Part shown: piece after piece, positions 32,401-42,317 of the stretch | How the letters are laid out: each line of letters starts with the position of its first letter | Numbering within the stretch: the first letter of the stretch is position 1 | DNA from: Coccinella septempunctata | Taxonomy: Eukaryota > Arthropoda > Insecta > Coleoptera > Coccinellidae | DNA: 64,000 bases | Assembly (NCBI RefSeq): GCF_907165205.1 | Contig: NC_058198.1 | Coordinates: forward strand, 14,547,001 to 14,611,000 | Direction of reading: 5' to 3' | Notes under the pieces: generated by a model | Databases searched by the model: none | Told to the model about the DNA's origin: nothing | Seen by the model: only the letters and a program-made list of their open reading frames with translations | Made by a program: the position numbers and the translations under genes

Positions 32401-33413
32401 AACTGTACCATGATGAGGCCTCTCATATAGGATTCGACAAAATGATCACCAAAATGAAAGAAGATGTTATCTGGCCCGGAATGAATAAGACCGTACGCAA
32501 ATATGTGAATAATTGTAGATCCTGCACTATTGGTAAATCACATACAGGAAAGAGATCTGGCTTCTGTCAACTCAACCATGTTCCGACGGAAAAGCTAGAT
32601 ACGTGGCATATCGACCATGCAGGCCCGTTAGTGAAGTCCTTCGGCTGCACTCAAATACTAGTCGTAGTAGACAGTTATACAAGATACATCAAACTCTGTC
32701 CATTGAAACAGAAAACGACAGAAAACACCATTCAAGCCATGAAGCAAGTATTTAGTGAACTGGGAAAGCCAAAGAGAATCATAGCGGATAGAGGAACCGC
32801 TTTTATATCGACTAAATTTAAACAGTTCCTTGAATCAGAAGATGTGGGACTACATCTCATCGCAACAGGAATTCCACGAGGAAATGGAAAAGTGGAAAGA
32901 GTCATGAGAACTGTTTTCAACGCCATGAGATCCATCCTCAATGAGAAGGAGGAGAAACAATGGTTTAAAATACTTCCGAAAATAGAAAAGGATTTGAATG
33001 CAACAATCAATAAATCAACTGGATATGCCCCATGTGTCTTGATGACAGACTCAAACAATAGACTTACTTCAACCATTGACTTACTGAATGACATACCAGT
33101 AAGACAAGCTGACGTCAACCGAGATGCTTTAGCGGAAAAGCTTGATGCTTTGGCCAACAAAACCAGGAGAAAGTTTGATGCCTCTAGAAAAAAAGGATAC
33201 CCATTCAAAGTGAATCAACAAGTGGTCATGGAAGTCACACAACTGTCGAACGGTGGAAAATTAAAACCGAAATTTATTGGACCTTTCAAAGTGCAAGCAA
33301 TCCTACCAAATGACCGATACGTCCTTAGAAGAGTGGGAGGCCAGAATAGAACAACTATAGCCGGACAAGAACAACTGAGGCCGTGGCCTGAAAACGCAAA
33401 TAGTGAGTGCTAG
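29484..33413 (+). CDS. Gypsy-1 gag-pol polyprotein
   Basis: A single uninterrupted frame of 1309 codons. Order: Gag-like N-terminus with GRAAKFYLNW and TFSRDLEIAFP; two CCHC zinc knuckles (CRNCKRHGHKASDC near residue 236, CNLCKRNGHTTVNC near 269); retroviral-type protease LIDTGSDISL (near 326); RT with CVDYRELNKK and the catalytic YVDDVLCP (near 635); RNase H LYTDASTVGIGG; the integrase HHCC zinc finger (HDEASHIGF…CRSCTIG); and the DDE core WHIDHAG, ADRGTAF, NGKVERVMR. All catalytic motifs look intact. The gag-pol fusion in one frame needs no frameshift. The product would assemble particles, copy the RNA and integrate the cDNA. Confidence 0.95.
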   Translation: MENLENNAVQPTEYAMMRMMENQAQLQLKMMEVLANMSNTSNKTNDGIINSQLSFAQFDPDDTPFSTREWIDEINRIISETGMSDTVVVLKADHALKGRAAKFYLNWKPSTRNWFTFSRDLEIAFPEKGTPATRLKACMTINSSAYNSFVEYGHAKLNSIKRFFTKFPWEIILSLVTHDIENVEVKNRVAFQSPENETELLKLLSSFDGDTIIAATGSVETRKRPHSVKTETFNGHCRNCKRHGHKASDCKSSRKHAFHPYAEKSNLFCNLCKRNGHTTVNCLYKQKEKNFRNKTLIAKSSSKISQYPSGKLEHKDKIIQIAYLIDTGSDISLIKESIAHKLNCDMIPNTKSIMGIGKFELKTLGQASFLFYKQGLAIEIEFNVVADHVIPHKDIDALIGLDIFKGDDIQLKITNGCVDFQTSWRNPSKRFSFTCKTDPEIDLSGLDEQLQTRILEIIKNAVKFKPDAVTTGKLKIQLKDETPVVFRARNLAYQERVKVREIIDDQLEAGIIRCSESNYASPIVLVRKRSGETRICVDYRELNKKVVRNIYPLPRIQNEIDLLANAKFYSKLDMKSGFHQIEVKESSKHITAFITPDGLYEYNRMPFGFINAPARYQSAIDKALGNFKQKIALVYVDDVLCPCENIEDGNINLKAIIDRLSECGFSLNYSKCEFFKTSIEFLGVIIECGTVKPSPSKIEALKNTCPPKDVKGVRQFLGLASYFRKFIRNFATLAAPISSLLRKNIDFKWTEQCEATRLELIKKLTEEPILKIFNPEWNTELYTDASTVGIGGMLMQRNLDNETHPVAYFSRKTTAAESKYHSYDLETLAIVEATCYFRNYLYGIKFKIFTDCNSVRATALKKELLPRVARWWIRLQEFEFDIEYRPGEKMKHVDYLSRNLPCENKILALRNVTGTPRSIKDWQKSDPFCDEILNGQLHEEGYSVRDNVVYWQPRTMDPMRCFVPAIARLHIMKLYHDEASHIGFDKMITKMKEDVIWPGMNKTVRKYVNNCRSCTIGKSHTGKRSGFCQLNHVPTEKLDTWHIDHAGPLVKSFGCTQILVVVDSYTRYIKLCPLKQKTTENTIQAMKQVFSELGKPKRIIADRGTAFISTKFKQFLESEDVGLHLIATGIPRGNGKVERVMRTVFNAMRSILNEKEEKQWFKILPKIEKDLNATINKSTGYAPCVLMTDSNNRLTSTIDLLNDIPVRQADVNRDALAEKLDALANKTRRKFDASRKKGYPFKVNQQVVMEVTQLSNGGKLKPKFIGPFKVQAILPNDRYVLRRVGGQNRTTIAGQEQLRPWPENANSEC

Positions 33414-33616
33414 TTCCAGTGACATACCAGGATGAAGTGAAATATCCCCATGTCCATCAGATGTGATGCTCTATACTGTTCCCTATGAGGAACATTCTTA
33501 TTGTTATGTTATGATCCATTGTATTGTCTCATGTTCATTTTATGTTGAAGGTTTTCCAAAGCACTTGAAATTCCATGATACGTTTTCGGCAGGTACTTTA
33601 AATACGAATATGTAAA

Positions 33617-34180
33617 ATTGAGAAGTAAGGTCCGGACGGGAGTCCCTAGTTGAGGCTAACCTCTGTGCAATTTCACAGTTGTGATAATTGACAAGTAAGG
33701 CCTAGACGGGAGGTCGCTAGTGAGGCTAACTTCTGCGCAATTTTACAGTAGCGATATTGACAAGTAAGGCCCAGACGGGATGTCGCTAGTGCCCCTAACT
33801 CTGTGCAATTGACAAGTAAGGTCCGGACGGGAGTCCCTAGTTGAGGCTAACCTCTGTTCAATTTCACAGTTGTGATATTGACAAGTAAGGCCTAGACGGG
33901 AGGTCGCTAGTGAGGCTAACTTCTGCGCAATTTTACAGTAGCGATATTGACAAGTAAGGCCCAGACGGGATGTCGCTAGTGCCCCTAACTCTGTGCAATT
34001 GACAAGTAAGGTCCGGACGGGAGTCCCTAGTTGAGGCTAACCTCTGTTCAATTTCACAGTTGTGATATTGACAAGTAAGGCCTAGACGGGAGGTCGCTAG
34101 TGAGGCTAACTTCTGTGCAATTGACAAGTAAGGTCCGGACGGGAGTCCCTAGTAGAGGCTAACTTCTGTGCAATGTCACA
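33617..34180 (+). repeat. Higher-order tandem repeat in the gypsy-1 3' region
   Basis: Three related sub-units (each starting gacaagtaagg, with tccggacggg, cctagacggg or cccagacggg) form a higher-order unit of 190 bp, repeated almost three times: gacaagtaaggcctagacgg at about 33690, 33880 and 34070. It lies between the pol stop and the 3' LTR, where gypsy elements may carry untranslated or env sequence. Confidence 0.9.
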
Positions 34181-34474
34181 AACCTAATTTAACAGTTTAT
34201 ATGTTGTAAATGACAATTGTATCAACTTTTGAAATTCCAAGTGTTTTGCTGACCTGATCTGTAAACAGTAAGCGGTGGTGGTTTTTTTCTCGCTTGGCTC
34301 TTTTTTCCACCTATAATAATGCCGCAGCGCGAGCCAGCGCATCAAACAGAGCCATGTACACAAAGATTCAACTGTTTTATGTTTACAAGCTTCCTTTAAC
34401 AAAGTTGTTTGATATTAAGATATTGTTTATGCCTACTAAGTGAAACGAGGACGTTTCAGTGGTCAGTATGGCCG

Positions 34475-34760
34475 TGTTAGCAAATGTTAATTTGACCCCC
34501 CTTAAAATATACTGATAATGACCGACGACGAATGTCGAAGGAAAAATAAGAGCTAGAACCTATGCTCTGTGAACTATGTGCTCCAATGTTACCTGCTTTC
34601 TCTTGGCACAGGCCGAGCACATAATTTGGTTAACTTCCCTGTCGAGCGGTACGATTTTACCTGACCCTTTTGTTAGTGCACCTCCACGTGTTAGATAACC
34701 GACCGCCATTTTACCTTGTGAATAAAAAGTACCAACCACGTGTTTTACTTAATTCTAACA
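34475..34760 (+). repeat. 3' LTR of gypsy-1
   Basis: Same length and ends as the 5' LTR, with one mismatch seen. It is followed by the ttga duplication and the rest of copia 2B. No classical long polypurine tract is evident before it. Confidence 0.93.
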
Positions 34761-34920
34761 TTGATAGTTTTTTCTGTTAAGTATAATTTAAGTACCATAC
34801 ATTTGGGTGTGAAACAGCATTTCTTAATGGTTTTCTAGACAAAAATGTATTCATGAAACAACCAGAAGGATTTATCGTGCAGGGATGTGAATACAAAGTT
34901 TGTAAATTAAATAAAGCCAT

Positions 34921-35450
34921 CGAATGATCTATATGCAATATCTGAAGCGATGAATCCCCATCAACTGTTTGTCTTTCAGATGTTGACTGCAATATCCTCC
35001 AATAAGATCAAAATCCAACTGAATACCAACAGTTATGAAACCAGAAGGGGGACCACGAACTACTGGGTGCCGAAAGCAAGGAAGAGAATTGGCCATAGAT
35101 GTTACACTTACCTCGCCCCGCGCATTTACAACGAGACTCCAAGAGAAATAAGAGAGATCCGGAGTGCAAAGAAAAGAAAATATAAGATCAAAGCGTGGAT
35201 TTATGAAATGAGGAGACAATATTTCAATTTGTTAATCAATCCTGAGTAAACGAGAGATAAGGGTATGCAAGTGTTGTTGTGCTACTCTTTGTTTTGTATA
35301 TTTGTGTGGAAATGCGAATGTTTTGCTTTGTATCATGGAAATTTGTCCAACATATTGGCTGGTGTAAATTGTTTATTTTTGTTTTTGATTATATATCGCG
35401 TACAGGCGCAAGCCTCTGCGATTAATGTTTATGTCGAATTTATGTCAAAT
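34921..35450 (+). mobile_element. 5'-truncated LINE fragment inside copia 2B
   Basis: The 530-bp counterpart of the LINE fragment in copia 2A, at the same codon. Here the short LINE C-terminal frame is open (…MNPHQLFVFQM, TNYWVPKARKRIG, RIYNETPREIREIRSAKKR, stop at 35249), whereas copy 2A has a nonsense change in it (RIYN then TAG). It lacks the LINE-A tail present in 2A. Confidence 0.8.
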
Positions 35451-36565
35451 ATATGGGTTGAAACAATCATCCCGAGCATGGAACACAAGAATAAATGATT
35501 TTTTGTTAAATATAGGTTATGTTAGATCAAATTATGAGCCTTGTTTATATATAAAAAAGGAAAATGAGAAATTAACCTATATAGCATTATATGTAGATGA
35601 TTTTTTTATTTTTTCAAATAGTGGGGATGAGGTTGAAAGAGTTGAAAAAAAATTGGGTTCCAGTTTTGACATTGAAGATTTAGGTGAAGCAAAAAATTGT
35701 TTAGGTATGGAAATTATCCGAGACTAAGAAAAAGGCATAATAAAATTAAGTCAAAAGAATTATATTGATACAGTTTTGAAAAAGTTTAATATGTCTGAAT
35801 GTAAAACTGTAAAAACTCCTATAGAGGTAAATTCTAAGTTTGAAGATGAAAATTTAGGATTAAGTGATAATCCAAATTTTCCTTACCAAAATTTAATTGG
35901 TAGTTTGATGTATCTTGTAGTTTTGACTAGACCAGATTTGTGTTATACGGTTAGTTATCTAGTTAGTTAATAACTGCTATAATGAAACTCATTGTAAAAT
36001 GGCGAAGAGAGTACTTAAATACCTACCTCAAAGGTACTAGGGACTATTGTTTAAGTTTTTCGAAAGATCAGAATCTTTTGGAAGGTTTTGTATATGCTGA
36101 TTGGGGAGGAAATATTAAGGATAGAAAATCATACACAGGATATATAACTTTGTGGGGCTGGTATAGCCTGGGAAAGTAAAAAACAAAAAACAGTGGCTTT
36201 GTCAAGCACTGAGTCTGAATATATGGCTATTGCTGAAGGTGTTGAAGAAGGAATATATCTTAGAGGTTTAGTTGGAGAATTAACAGGAATTGTAACAAAA
36301 GTTTCAATTTTTAATGATAGTCAGAGTGCACAGAAATCAATAAAAAATCCTTTATTTCACGACGTACCAAACACATTGACATTAGATATCATTTTATAAG
36401 AGATAATGTTGATAACAAATTGTTATCTGTAGAATATTCAGATACTGATTAGATGTGTGCTGATATTTTAACCAAGTCCTTATGTAAAGAAAAACATAAA
36501 AAGTTCGTTGAAGATTTGGGCTTAATGTAAAATGCATATTAATTTAACTTCTGAAATAGTGGGGG

Positions 36566-36785
36566 TGTTAGAAATTGATGTCAAAAGTCAGATTAACCCC
36601 ATATCTATTGTTAGCTCTGTATAATGATGGTTTCTGATTGTTGCCGGTAGGTGGCCCTTGGGATAAAATTGTGACTGCTATATTTCACAGTTTTCTGAAG
36701 TCAGTCAGTCTGAAGTCAGTCGACATTGGACGATTAACAAAGACGGTTGTTTTATTCTGAACGCTCATCGCCATATTTCCCAACA
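36566..36785 (+). repeat. Probable 3' LTR of copia 2B
   Basis: The G-tract gtgggggtg precedes TGTTAGAAATTG at 36566. An end at …tttcccaaca (36785) would give about 220 bp with matching TGTT/AACA termini. No partner LTR is available. Confidence 0.45.
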
Positions 36786-37480
36786 GAAAGTTCCAATTTT
36801 TGTTTGTCCAGAGTCCTGAACGCTCTGAAGTTCATTTGATTTTTGATCATATTTTTATTGTTGTTGTGCAATTGAGAAAAGAGAATTTTAACCCAAGATT
36901 TTGTTGACGAAATTTCAATGATTATTGCTTTGCGCACTTCGCATGTGTGAAAGAAATTGAGATTTTATTTTGGTCGTTATCGACCAAATACGTGCTTGTA
37001 TTCAAATTTCCGCAATAGAATTATTCGTTTAATTTAAACAGAGTTTCATTTAAATTTTCTCCCCGAAATTATAGAAAAACATCAAAGACCTGTCCTTCGC
37101 GCGACGGGCCGAATCCACCATTTTTGCCTTTAAATGGGCCTTCAATTTTGTGTAGTTAACATCTCAAAAATAATCACCCCTGTTCAGTGGAAAGCCGCTC
37201 TTCCATTGATTCCAGATAAGGGGTGTTTTATATCAATTGAACCCACCCCATCTTCACTGAGTGAGCCGTGGATACCCTCGCTTGGCAGCCCGGGTATTTC
37301 TTGCGTTTTGGTGTGACGAAAGGTCACACACAATACAACAGTCAATAACTTCGTGACTTGTCGTGGTGATTATTTTAGTTTTGTTGCTTCTTCTTCTTTC
37401 AGATACAGTTCTTCCGCGTTGTGAGGTTAGGTATAGTAATTTTGTTTCGGTCATATTCGTTGTTGAGTATCGATTTAAGT
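36786..37480. other. Leader/flank of gypsy-2, no gene seen
   Basis: No coding feature. A small perfect inversion (ttttggtcgttatcgacca) lies at about 36970-36990. The 5' LTR and primer site of gypsy-2 should be near here but could not be found by comparison with the 3' side. Confidence 0.4.
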
Positions 37481-38755
37481 ATGGAGGGCCGTATGGATGT
37501 AGGTCGTCTTGATAAAGATGAGTTAGGGTATGAGTTGGCAATTAGAGGCGTAGACGATGTTACTACGGTTTTCGAGATGAGGAAAAGTCTTAGGGGCTAT
37601 TTAAGGTTAGAACGATCTGGAATTGAAACCAAATACCCTCCGTATCCATTCAAATTCGCCGATGACTCGGGAGTAATCGGAGGTACGATATCGGTTCTTC
37701 AAAGAGGAATTTTCGGGTGATGAGAGGATTTCAGCTTTTCATAAGTTGTCTTCTCGTTTGGTGCATTTATTTAAACGGGCTGAACGTTCTCAAGCACTCT
37801 CGGAGACGGAACAAATTCTCAGGTCGGGATATTTGGCACAAATAATTGGGCTAGAATCGGAGTTACGTGCGCGCGCGAGAAAATATCGAAGATTTTCGTA
37901 GCAGGCACAGACCCCTCTGGAGTTGAGCACTTTGATGGCCTCGGTTGATGTATCGGATTCAGCTTCGGAATCTGGGTCGGATGTTGATATATGTAGGTAG
38001 TGATATCGCTCACCAATCCACGGCTCCGGTTGCCGTCCATAATTGTAGGGCCCCTTCTGTATCGGTGGCTAAGTGGAGTATCACTAAATTCAGTGGGAAT
38101 AATGATAGGTGCTCTCTGAGCTCCTTCCTAGAAAAAGTGGAGGAATTATGCATTTCACGGAACGTTACTAAAGAGCAGTTGTTTTCGTCTAGCGATCTTT
38201 TTGAAGGTAAGGCTCTTATCTGGTTCAGATCGGTTCGGGCCACCGTATCAACCTGGTCTCAATTAGTGGAGGAATTACGGAAACAGTTTCACCCCCAATT
38301 ATAAAGAAAAACTTTTTGATGAAATTAAGCGCCGAACTCAGGGTCCTGACGAGAACATAGGTTTGTACCTTGCCATGATGGATAACCTGTTCAAGCGCCT
38401 CACTGTCCCTGTTAATGACGATGTCCGACTGAAGATGCTTCTCCGTAATCTTTCCCTTGCTATCAGAGTCAGATAGGTTAGACCAACATAACCTCAATTT
38501 CGCAACTTCTGGATATCGGAAGACAGCTGGAGGCTCGCAAGGAGTGTATCGAATCTTATGTGCCCCCTCCACGAAATAAAAGCTCTTTGGTAGAGCCAGA
38601 TCTAGCTTACGTGTATGCCGAAACCCCCTCCTCCTCTTCTCCTCAGGTGAATGCAGTTCTGACCTGTTGGAATTGCCGGCAACCTGGTCATGCCTCTAGG
38701 GAGTGCCGCTCGGCGAGGAAAAGTATTGTTTCCTCTGTGGTCGTCCAGATTTAAC
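37481..38755 (+). pseudogene. Gypsy-2 gag, frame-broken
   Basis: ATG at 37481 (MEGRMDVGRLDKDELGYEL). The frame then breaks several times. Recognisable Gag parts follow: SITKFSGNNDRCSLSSFLEKVEE and LFEGKALIWFRSVR…QLVEELRKQFHP (retrotransposon Gag core, about 38070-38300), and one CCHC knuckle CWNCRQPGHASREC at about 38668. Frameshifts near 37700, 38000 and 38305 make it non-functional. Gag normally packages the element RNA. Confidence 0.85.
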
Positions 38756-40032
38756 CGTTCGGGGTGTAAGCCGTCGGAAAACTGATGGGGAAAACCTCTC
38801 ATGGCAGTAGGTGTGTCTTCCCTCAATCGACTGCCGGTGTTCGTTTGCCTAGATGTCAGGAAGCCATCTTAGATTATGTGTTGGCGCATGCGCATAATGA
38901 TGAACGTCCATATTTGTCTGTTTCGGTTCTTGATGTTGATTCCTCAATTATAGGAGGTCCTGGATGAGATATATTGAAAAAGTTGAAGCTTAAGATTGAT
39001 TCATCAGAATCAGCAACAATCAGCAACATTATCAAATGTTGCTTCTTGTTGGGTCGCTAATGGTCAAAGTTATTCAAGTATTGGTTCGGTTGATCTACCA
39101 ATTAAGCTTGAGAATCGGGTTAAGATGATTTCAGCCTTGGTGGTTCCAGATTTGCCGCACACCTTGATTTTGGGCATTGATTTCTGGAGGAAGTTTGGTA
39201 TCGTACCGGATCTTCATGGAGGGAACTGGGTCTTCCGGCGTGATGCTGATGTGTCTGTGGGTGCAATTGCCTCGGAGGAGCATCTGACTCCCGACCAGAC
39301 CAGAATTCTGAATGAGGTTGTGCAGGAGGCTTTCAGGGACATGGGTGACGAGTTGGGGTGTACTAACTTGGTGGAGCATGAGATAAAAACTTCTTGTCGT
39401 CCCATCAAACAGAGGTATTATCGAGTTAGTCCGGTGTTGCAGGGTCATATTGATGCTGAGTTGTATAAATTGCTCGAGCAAGGTATTGTCGAGCCCTCGA
39501 CCAACCCCTGCTCATCTCTTCTCGTGAAAAAGAAGAATGGCTCGTACCGGTTCTGCGTAGATTACCGGAAACTAAACGCGGTTACGGAAAAAGATGCGTA
39601 TCCCCTCCCCTATATAAATGCCACTCTGGATCGACTTCGCAATGCCAAGTTCCTATCGTCAATGAACATCAAGTCGGCATATCTTCAGGTGCCCCTGGAG
39701 GAATCTTCTCGCCCTCTGAGTGCCTTAACGGTTCCCAATAGAGGTCTGTTCCACTTCCTTCGCTTGCCTATGGGATTATCTAATAGTCCAGCCACCTTCC
39801 AGCGTTTGGTTGACAGACCAAAGAGTCCTTAGTCCCGATCTGGAGCTTTATGTATTCGTCTATTTGGACGACATCATTATCATCACTGATACCTTTGAGA
39901 AGCATGTTGAGGTATTTAAGGAGGTCTTCAAGCGCCTGAAGGCTGCCAATTTAACGGTTTCTAAGAAGAAGAGTCATTTCTGCTGACCGGAACTCTTATA
40001 TTTGGGATATGTGGTGGATTCTACAGGGTTAA

Positions 40033-42317
40033 CCCAGATGTTACTACCGTCCTCTTAAAAGGCATTCGATTTACAGGTCGATTGAGTGAGCCTCGTATAT
40101 TTTTTAATAGATGTCGCTTTAAATATCTATTCGTGAACATCGGATAAGGCCACCTGTCAGCTGATTCCATCTGAGCTATAGATTTGTGAATGTTTACTAG
40201 TGTTTTTGAACTCTATTTTCATATACTGTGATCATGTATGATTGGAGGTGAGTTTATTTACCAATATGAATAAGTTAAGTCATATTGAATATGATATTAT
40301 GATACTATAAGGACATAATTACGCCATACTACCAAATATAAAACGTCATAGGTTATTATAGTGCATGCATACTGTGCAAAATGACGCTGTCCTTTTTAAA
40401 GGACGGTAGTAATATATACTACTGCACGCTACTGCAAACTTGTAATAACTGTTTTACCATTTTCAGAAGACCTTTGAAACTACACGAGCTACTTGAAGAA
40501 TTAGAAAATCCAGACAAAATACCTGTTCCTCCGGAAGGAATCATACTTTTCCCCCCTGAAAATGCAAATGGTGACCTTACCGATTGTGACTCTGGGGACG
40601 AAGAACTCACTGGCCTAAATAATCTTCCAGGGAGCCAATTGAGGAACGACGTGGAAGTAATGCTTTCACAGGACTCTGAAGCTAAGGACAATGAATATGA
40701 TTCTGATGAGGACATACCATTGGCTCAACTTTATCCTGGGGCAGCTCTGCTTTCCATTGGTGATAGATTTGGTGAACCCCAAAAAAAAATTTGTCTTGGA
40801 TTCAAGAAGATATTACCCCACAACCAAACTCATGGGAAAAATTTATTGGTCCTTTTCAAGAGCAATCATTTGAACTTTTCTTCGACTCTGAGGTGGTTGA
40901 CCTGCTAGTGACCTTCTCCAACAGATATGCTCTCAAGAAAAATGTTGACGGTGATGTTACCACTAGAGAAATGAAATGTTTTTTGGGTGTGTTGATTCTG
41001 AGCGGTTATGTAGATATCCCTAGACGATACATGTATTGGGAAAACAGGAGTGATACCAAGAATATTTTAGTGACTAAAGCTATATCAAGAGATAGGTTTT
41101 CTTTCATAATGAAAATACTGCATGTTTTGCATCTTCAGAAAGAGGACAAGTATGCTAAGCTCCGCCCTTTATTTAGTCTTCTGAACAGAAGGTTTTTGGA
41201 CTTCGCACCCTTGGAGCAACAACACAGCATCGACATGGTGCCATATTTTGGAAGGCACTCTTGTAAGCAATTCATAAGAGGCAAACCAATTCGATGGGGT
41301 CATAAGTTTTGGGTTGGTGCGTCACGTTTCGGATATATAGTATGGTTTTCGCCATATCAGGGCGCATCAACGACTCTACCTAATAGATATAAGGAACTTG
41401 ACTTAGGATCGAGCATAATCCTCCAATATGCAGATGTTCTCAGCTCCAAATGGCCAGATATTCACTTTGAACTCTTTTTTGATAATTTTTTCACTTCGAT
41501 TCATTTATTACACGAACTAAAAAAAAAAGAGGTATAAATGCTACTGGAACTATCCGAGGAAATCGCACATTGAAATGCCCAATTTCTAGTTCCTCTAGTT
41601 CCAATTTCACATCAGTTTTACCTCTGGGATATGTATAAGATAAAAAACATGTGAATATTGAAACACATACAAGGGCGGTGTAGACAGGGGTGACCAGAAT
41701 TTAAGTCTATATAGAGTCTCGATCAGAGGAAAAAAGTGGTATTTCTCCCTATTTGCACAATGTTTGGATATGGCAATTCAAAATGCGTGGCAATTACATC
41801 GTAATCAGGGAGGAAAATTGGACCAGTTGGAATTCAGAAGAGAGGTTGCTACAAATATCTTGGAATCAAATCAGAAAGATATCAAAAGAGGACCATCCAG
41901 AAGAAATTCGCATGAAAATGCTCACTCAAGGTTCGATAACATGAACCATCTTATAATATATCAAGAAAAGCAACTCAGATGTGGAGAATGTCATAAAAAG
42001 GTTCAATTTCGATGTGAGAAATGTAATACCACTCCATCCAAAGTTTTGTTTCAAAAAATACCATACCCATTAGTTTTAGTTAGTTTCAATTATTTTAACT
42101 ACTGTTAAAGTAAAGGTTATGCTACAGAATTAGAAAAATATTATCAAGTGCAGTAGTTTATGTTACTACCGTCCTTTTAAAAGAACACCTCATAATCCTG
42201 ACATATTCATAGCAAATCCAATAATCAGTATTTTTTTTGTCATATTGAACGACAAAAACCTTATATTTAGGGAAAAAAGTCAAAAATGCCATGAAAAAAG
42301 TTTCAGTAACATCTGGG
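40033..42317 (+). mobile_element. Degenerate piggyBac element, 2285 bp
   Basis: Inserted in gypsy-2 pol. A TTAA duplication flanks it (40029-40032 and 42318-42321). The termini are cccagatgttact and its reverse complement agtaacatctggg. A longer inverted block (gttactaccgtcctcttaaaag near the left end and a direct relative gttactaccgtccttttaaaag at 42160) gives an asymmetric subterminal repeat, as seen in piggyBac elements. The TTAA target is diagnostic of the superfamily. Confidence 0.92.
40441..42108 (+). pseudogene. PiggyBac transposase, frame-broken
   Basis: An acidic N-terminus (LEELENPDKIPVPPEG…DSDEDIPLAQLYPG) shifts frame near 40790 and continues SWIQEDITPQPNSWEKFIG, with the catalytic-region blocks SIDMVPYFGRHSCKQFIRGK (first aspartate) and HFELFFDNFFTS (second aspartate, about 41483). 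A further break near 41535 precedes NAWQLHRNQGGKLDQLEFRR and a C-terminal cysteine cluster (CGECHKKVQFRCEKC), the expected zinc-binding end. Multiple shifts make it inactive. PiggyBac enzymes cut and paste at TTAA. Confidence 0.88.

Larger units (their letters stand above)
29105..34760 (+). mobile_element. Near-intact Ty3/gypsy retrotransposon (gypsy-1)
   Basis: Full-length element of 5656 bp: 5' LTR 29105-29390, leader, gag-pol frame 29484-33413, tandem repeats, 3' LTR 34475-34760. The LTRs (286 bp, TGTTAG…TAACA) differ at one position as I read them (c/a near 29215 and 34585). A 4-bp target duplication ttga flanks it (29101-29104 and 34761-34764), and copia copy 2A shows the empty site. The near-identical LTRs and open frame indicate recent insertion and possible activity. 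The leader begins tcagaagtggga. The primer tRNA was not assigned, and there is no env frame. Confidence 0.93.
28394..36540 (+). pseudogene. Copia retrotransposon remnant, copy 2B
   Basis: Colinear with copy 2A from its residues VHIPKADGRKF onward. It shares the stops after EPRRTGR and after DGKFC, and the same 530-bp LINE insertion (34921-35450). At 29104 it is split by a complete gypsy element (29105-34760) and resumes in the RT. Beyond the point where 2A ends, 2B continues with KTVKTPIEVNSKF, RPDLCYTVSYL, an RNase H part (YADWGGN, DRKSYTGY) and SSTESEYMA to about 36530, with extra stops and frame breaks (for example at 35725, 35968 and 36177). The element is dead. Confidence 0.92.

Noticed and set aside
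41753..41944. Separate small gene within the piggyBac element
   Set aside because: It is a shadow frame of the transposase C-terminal region that reads NAWQLHRNQGGKL in the neighbouring frame.
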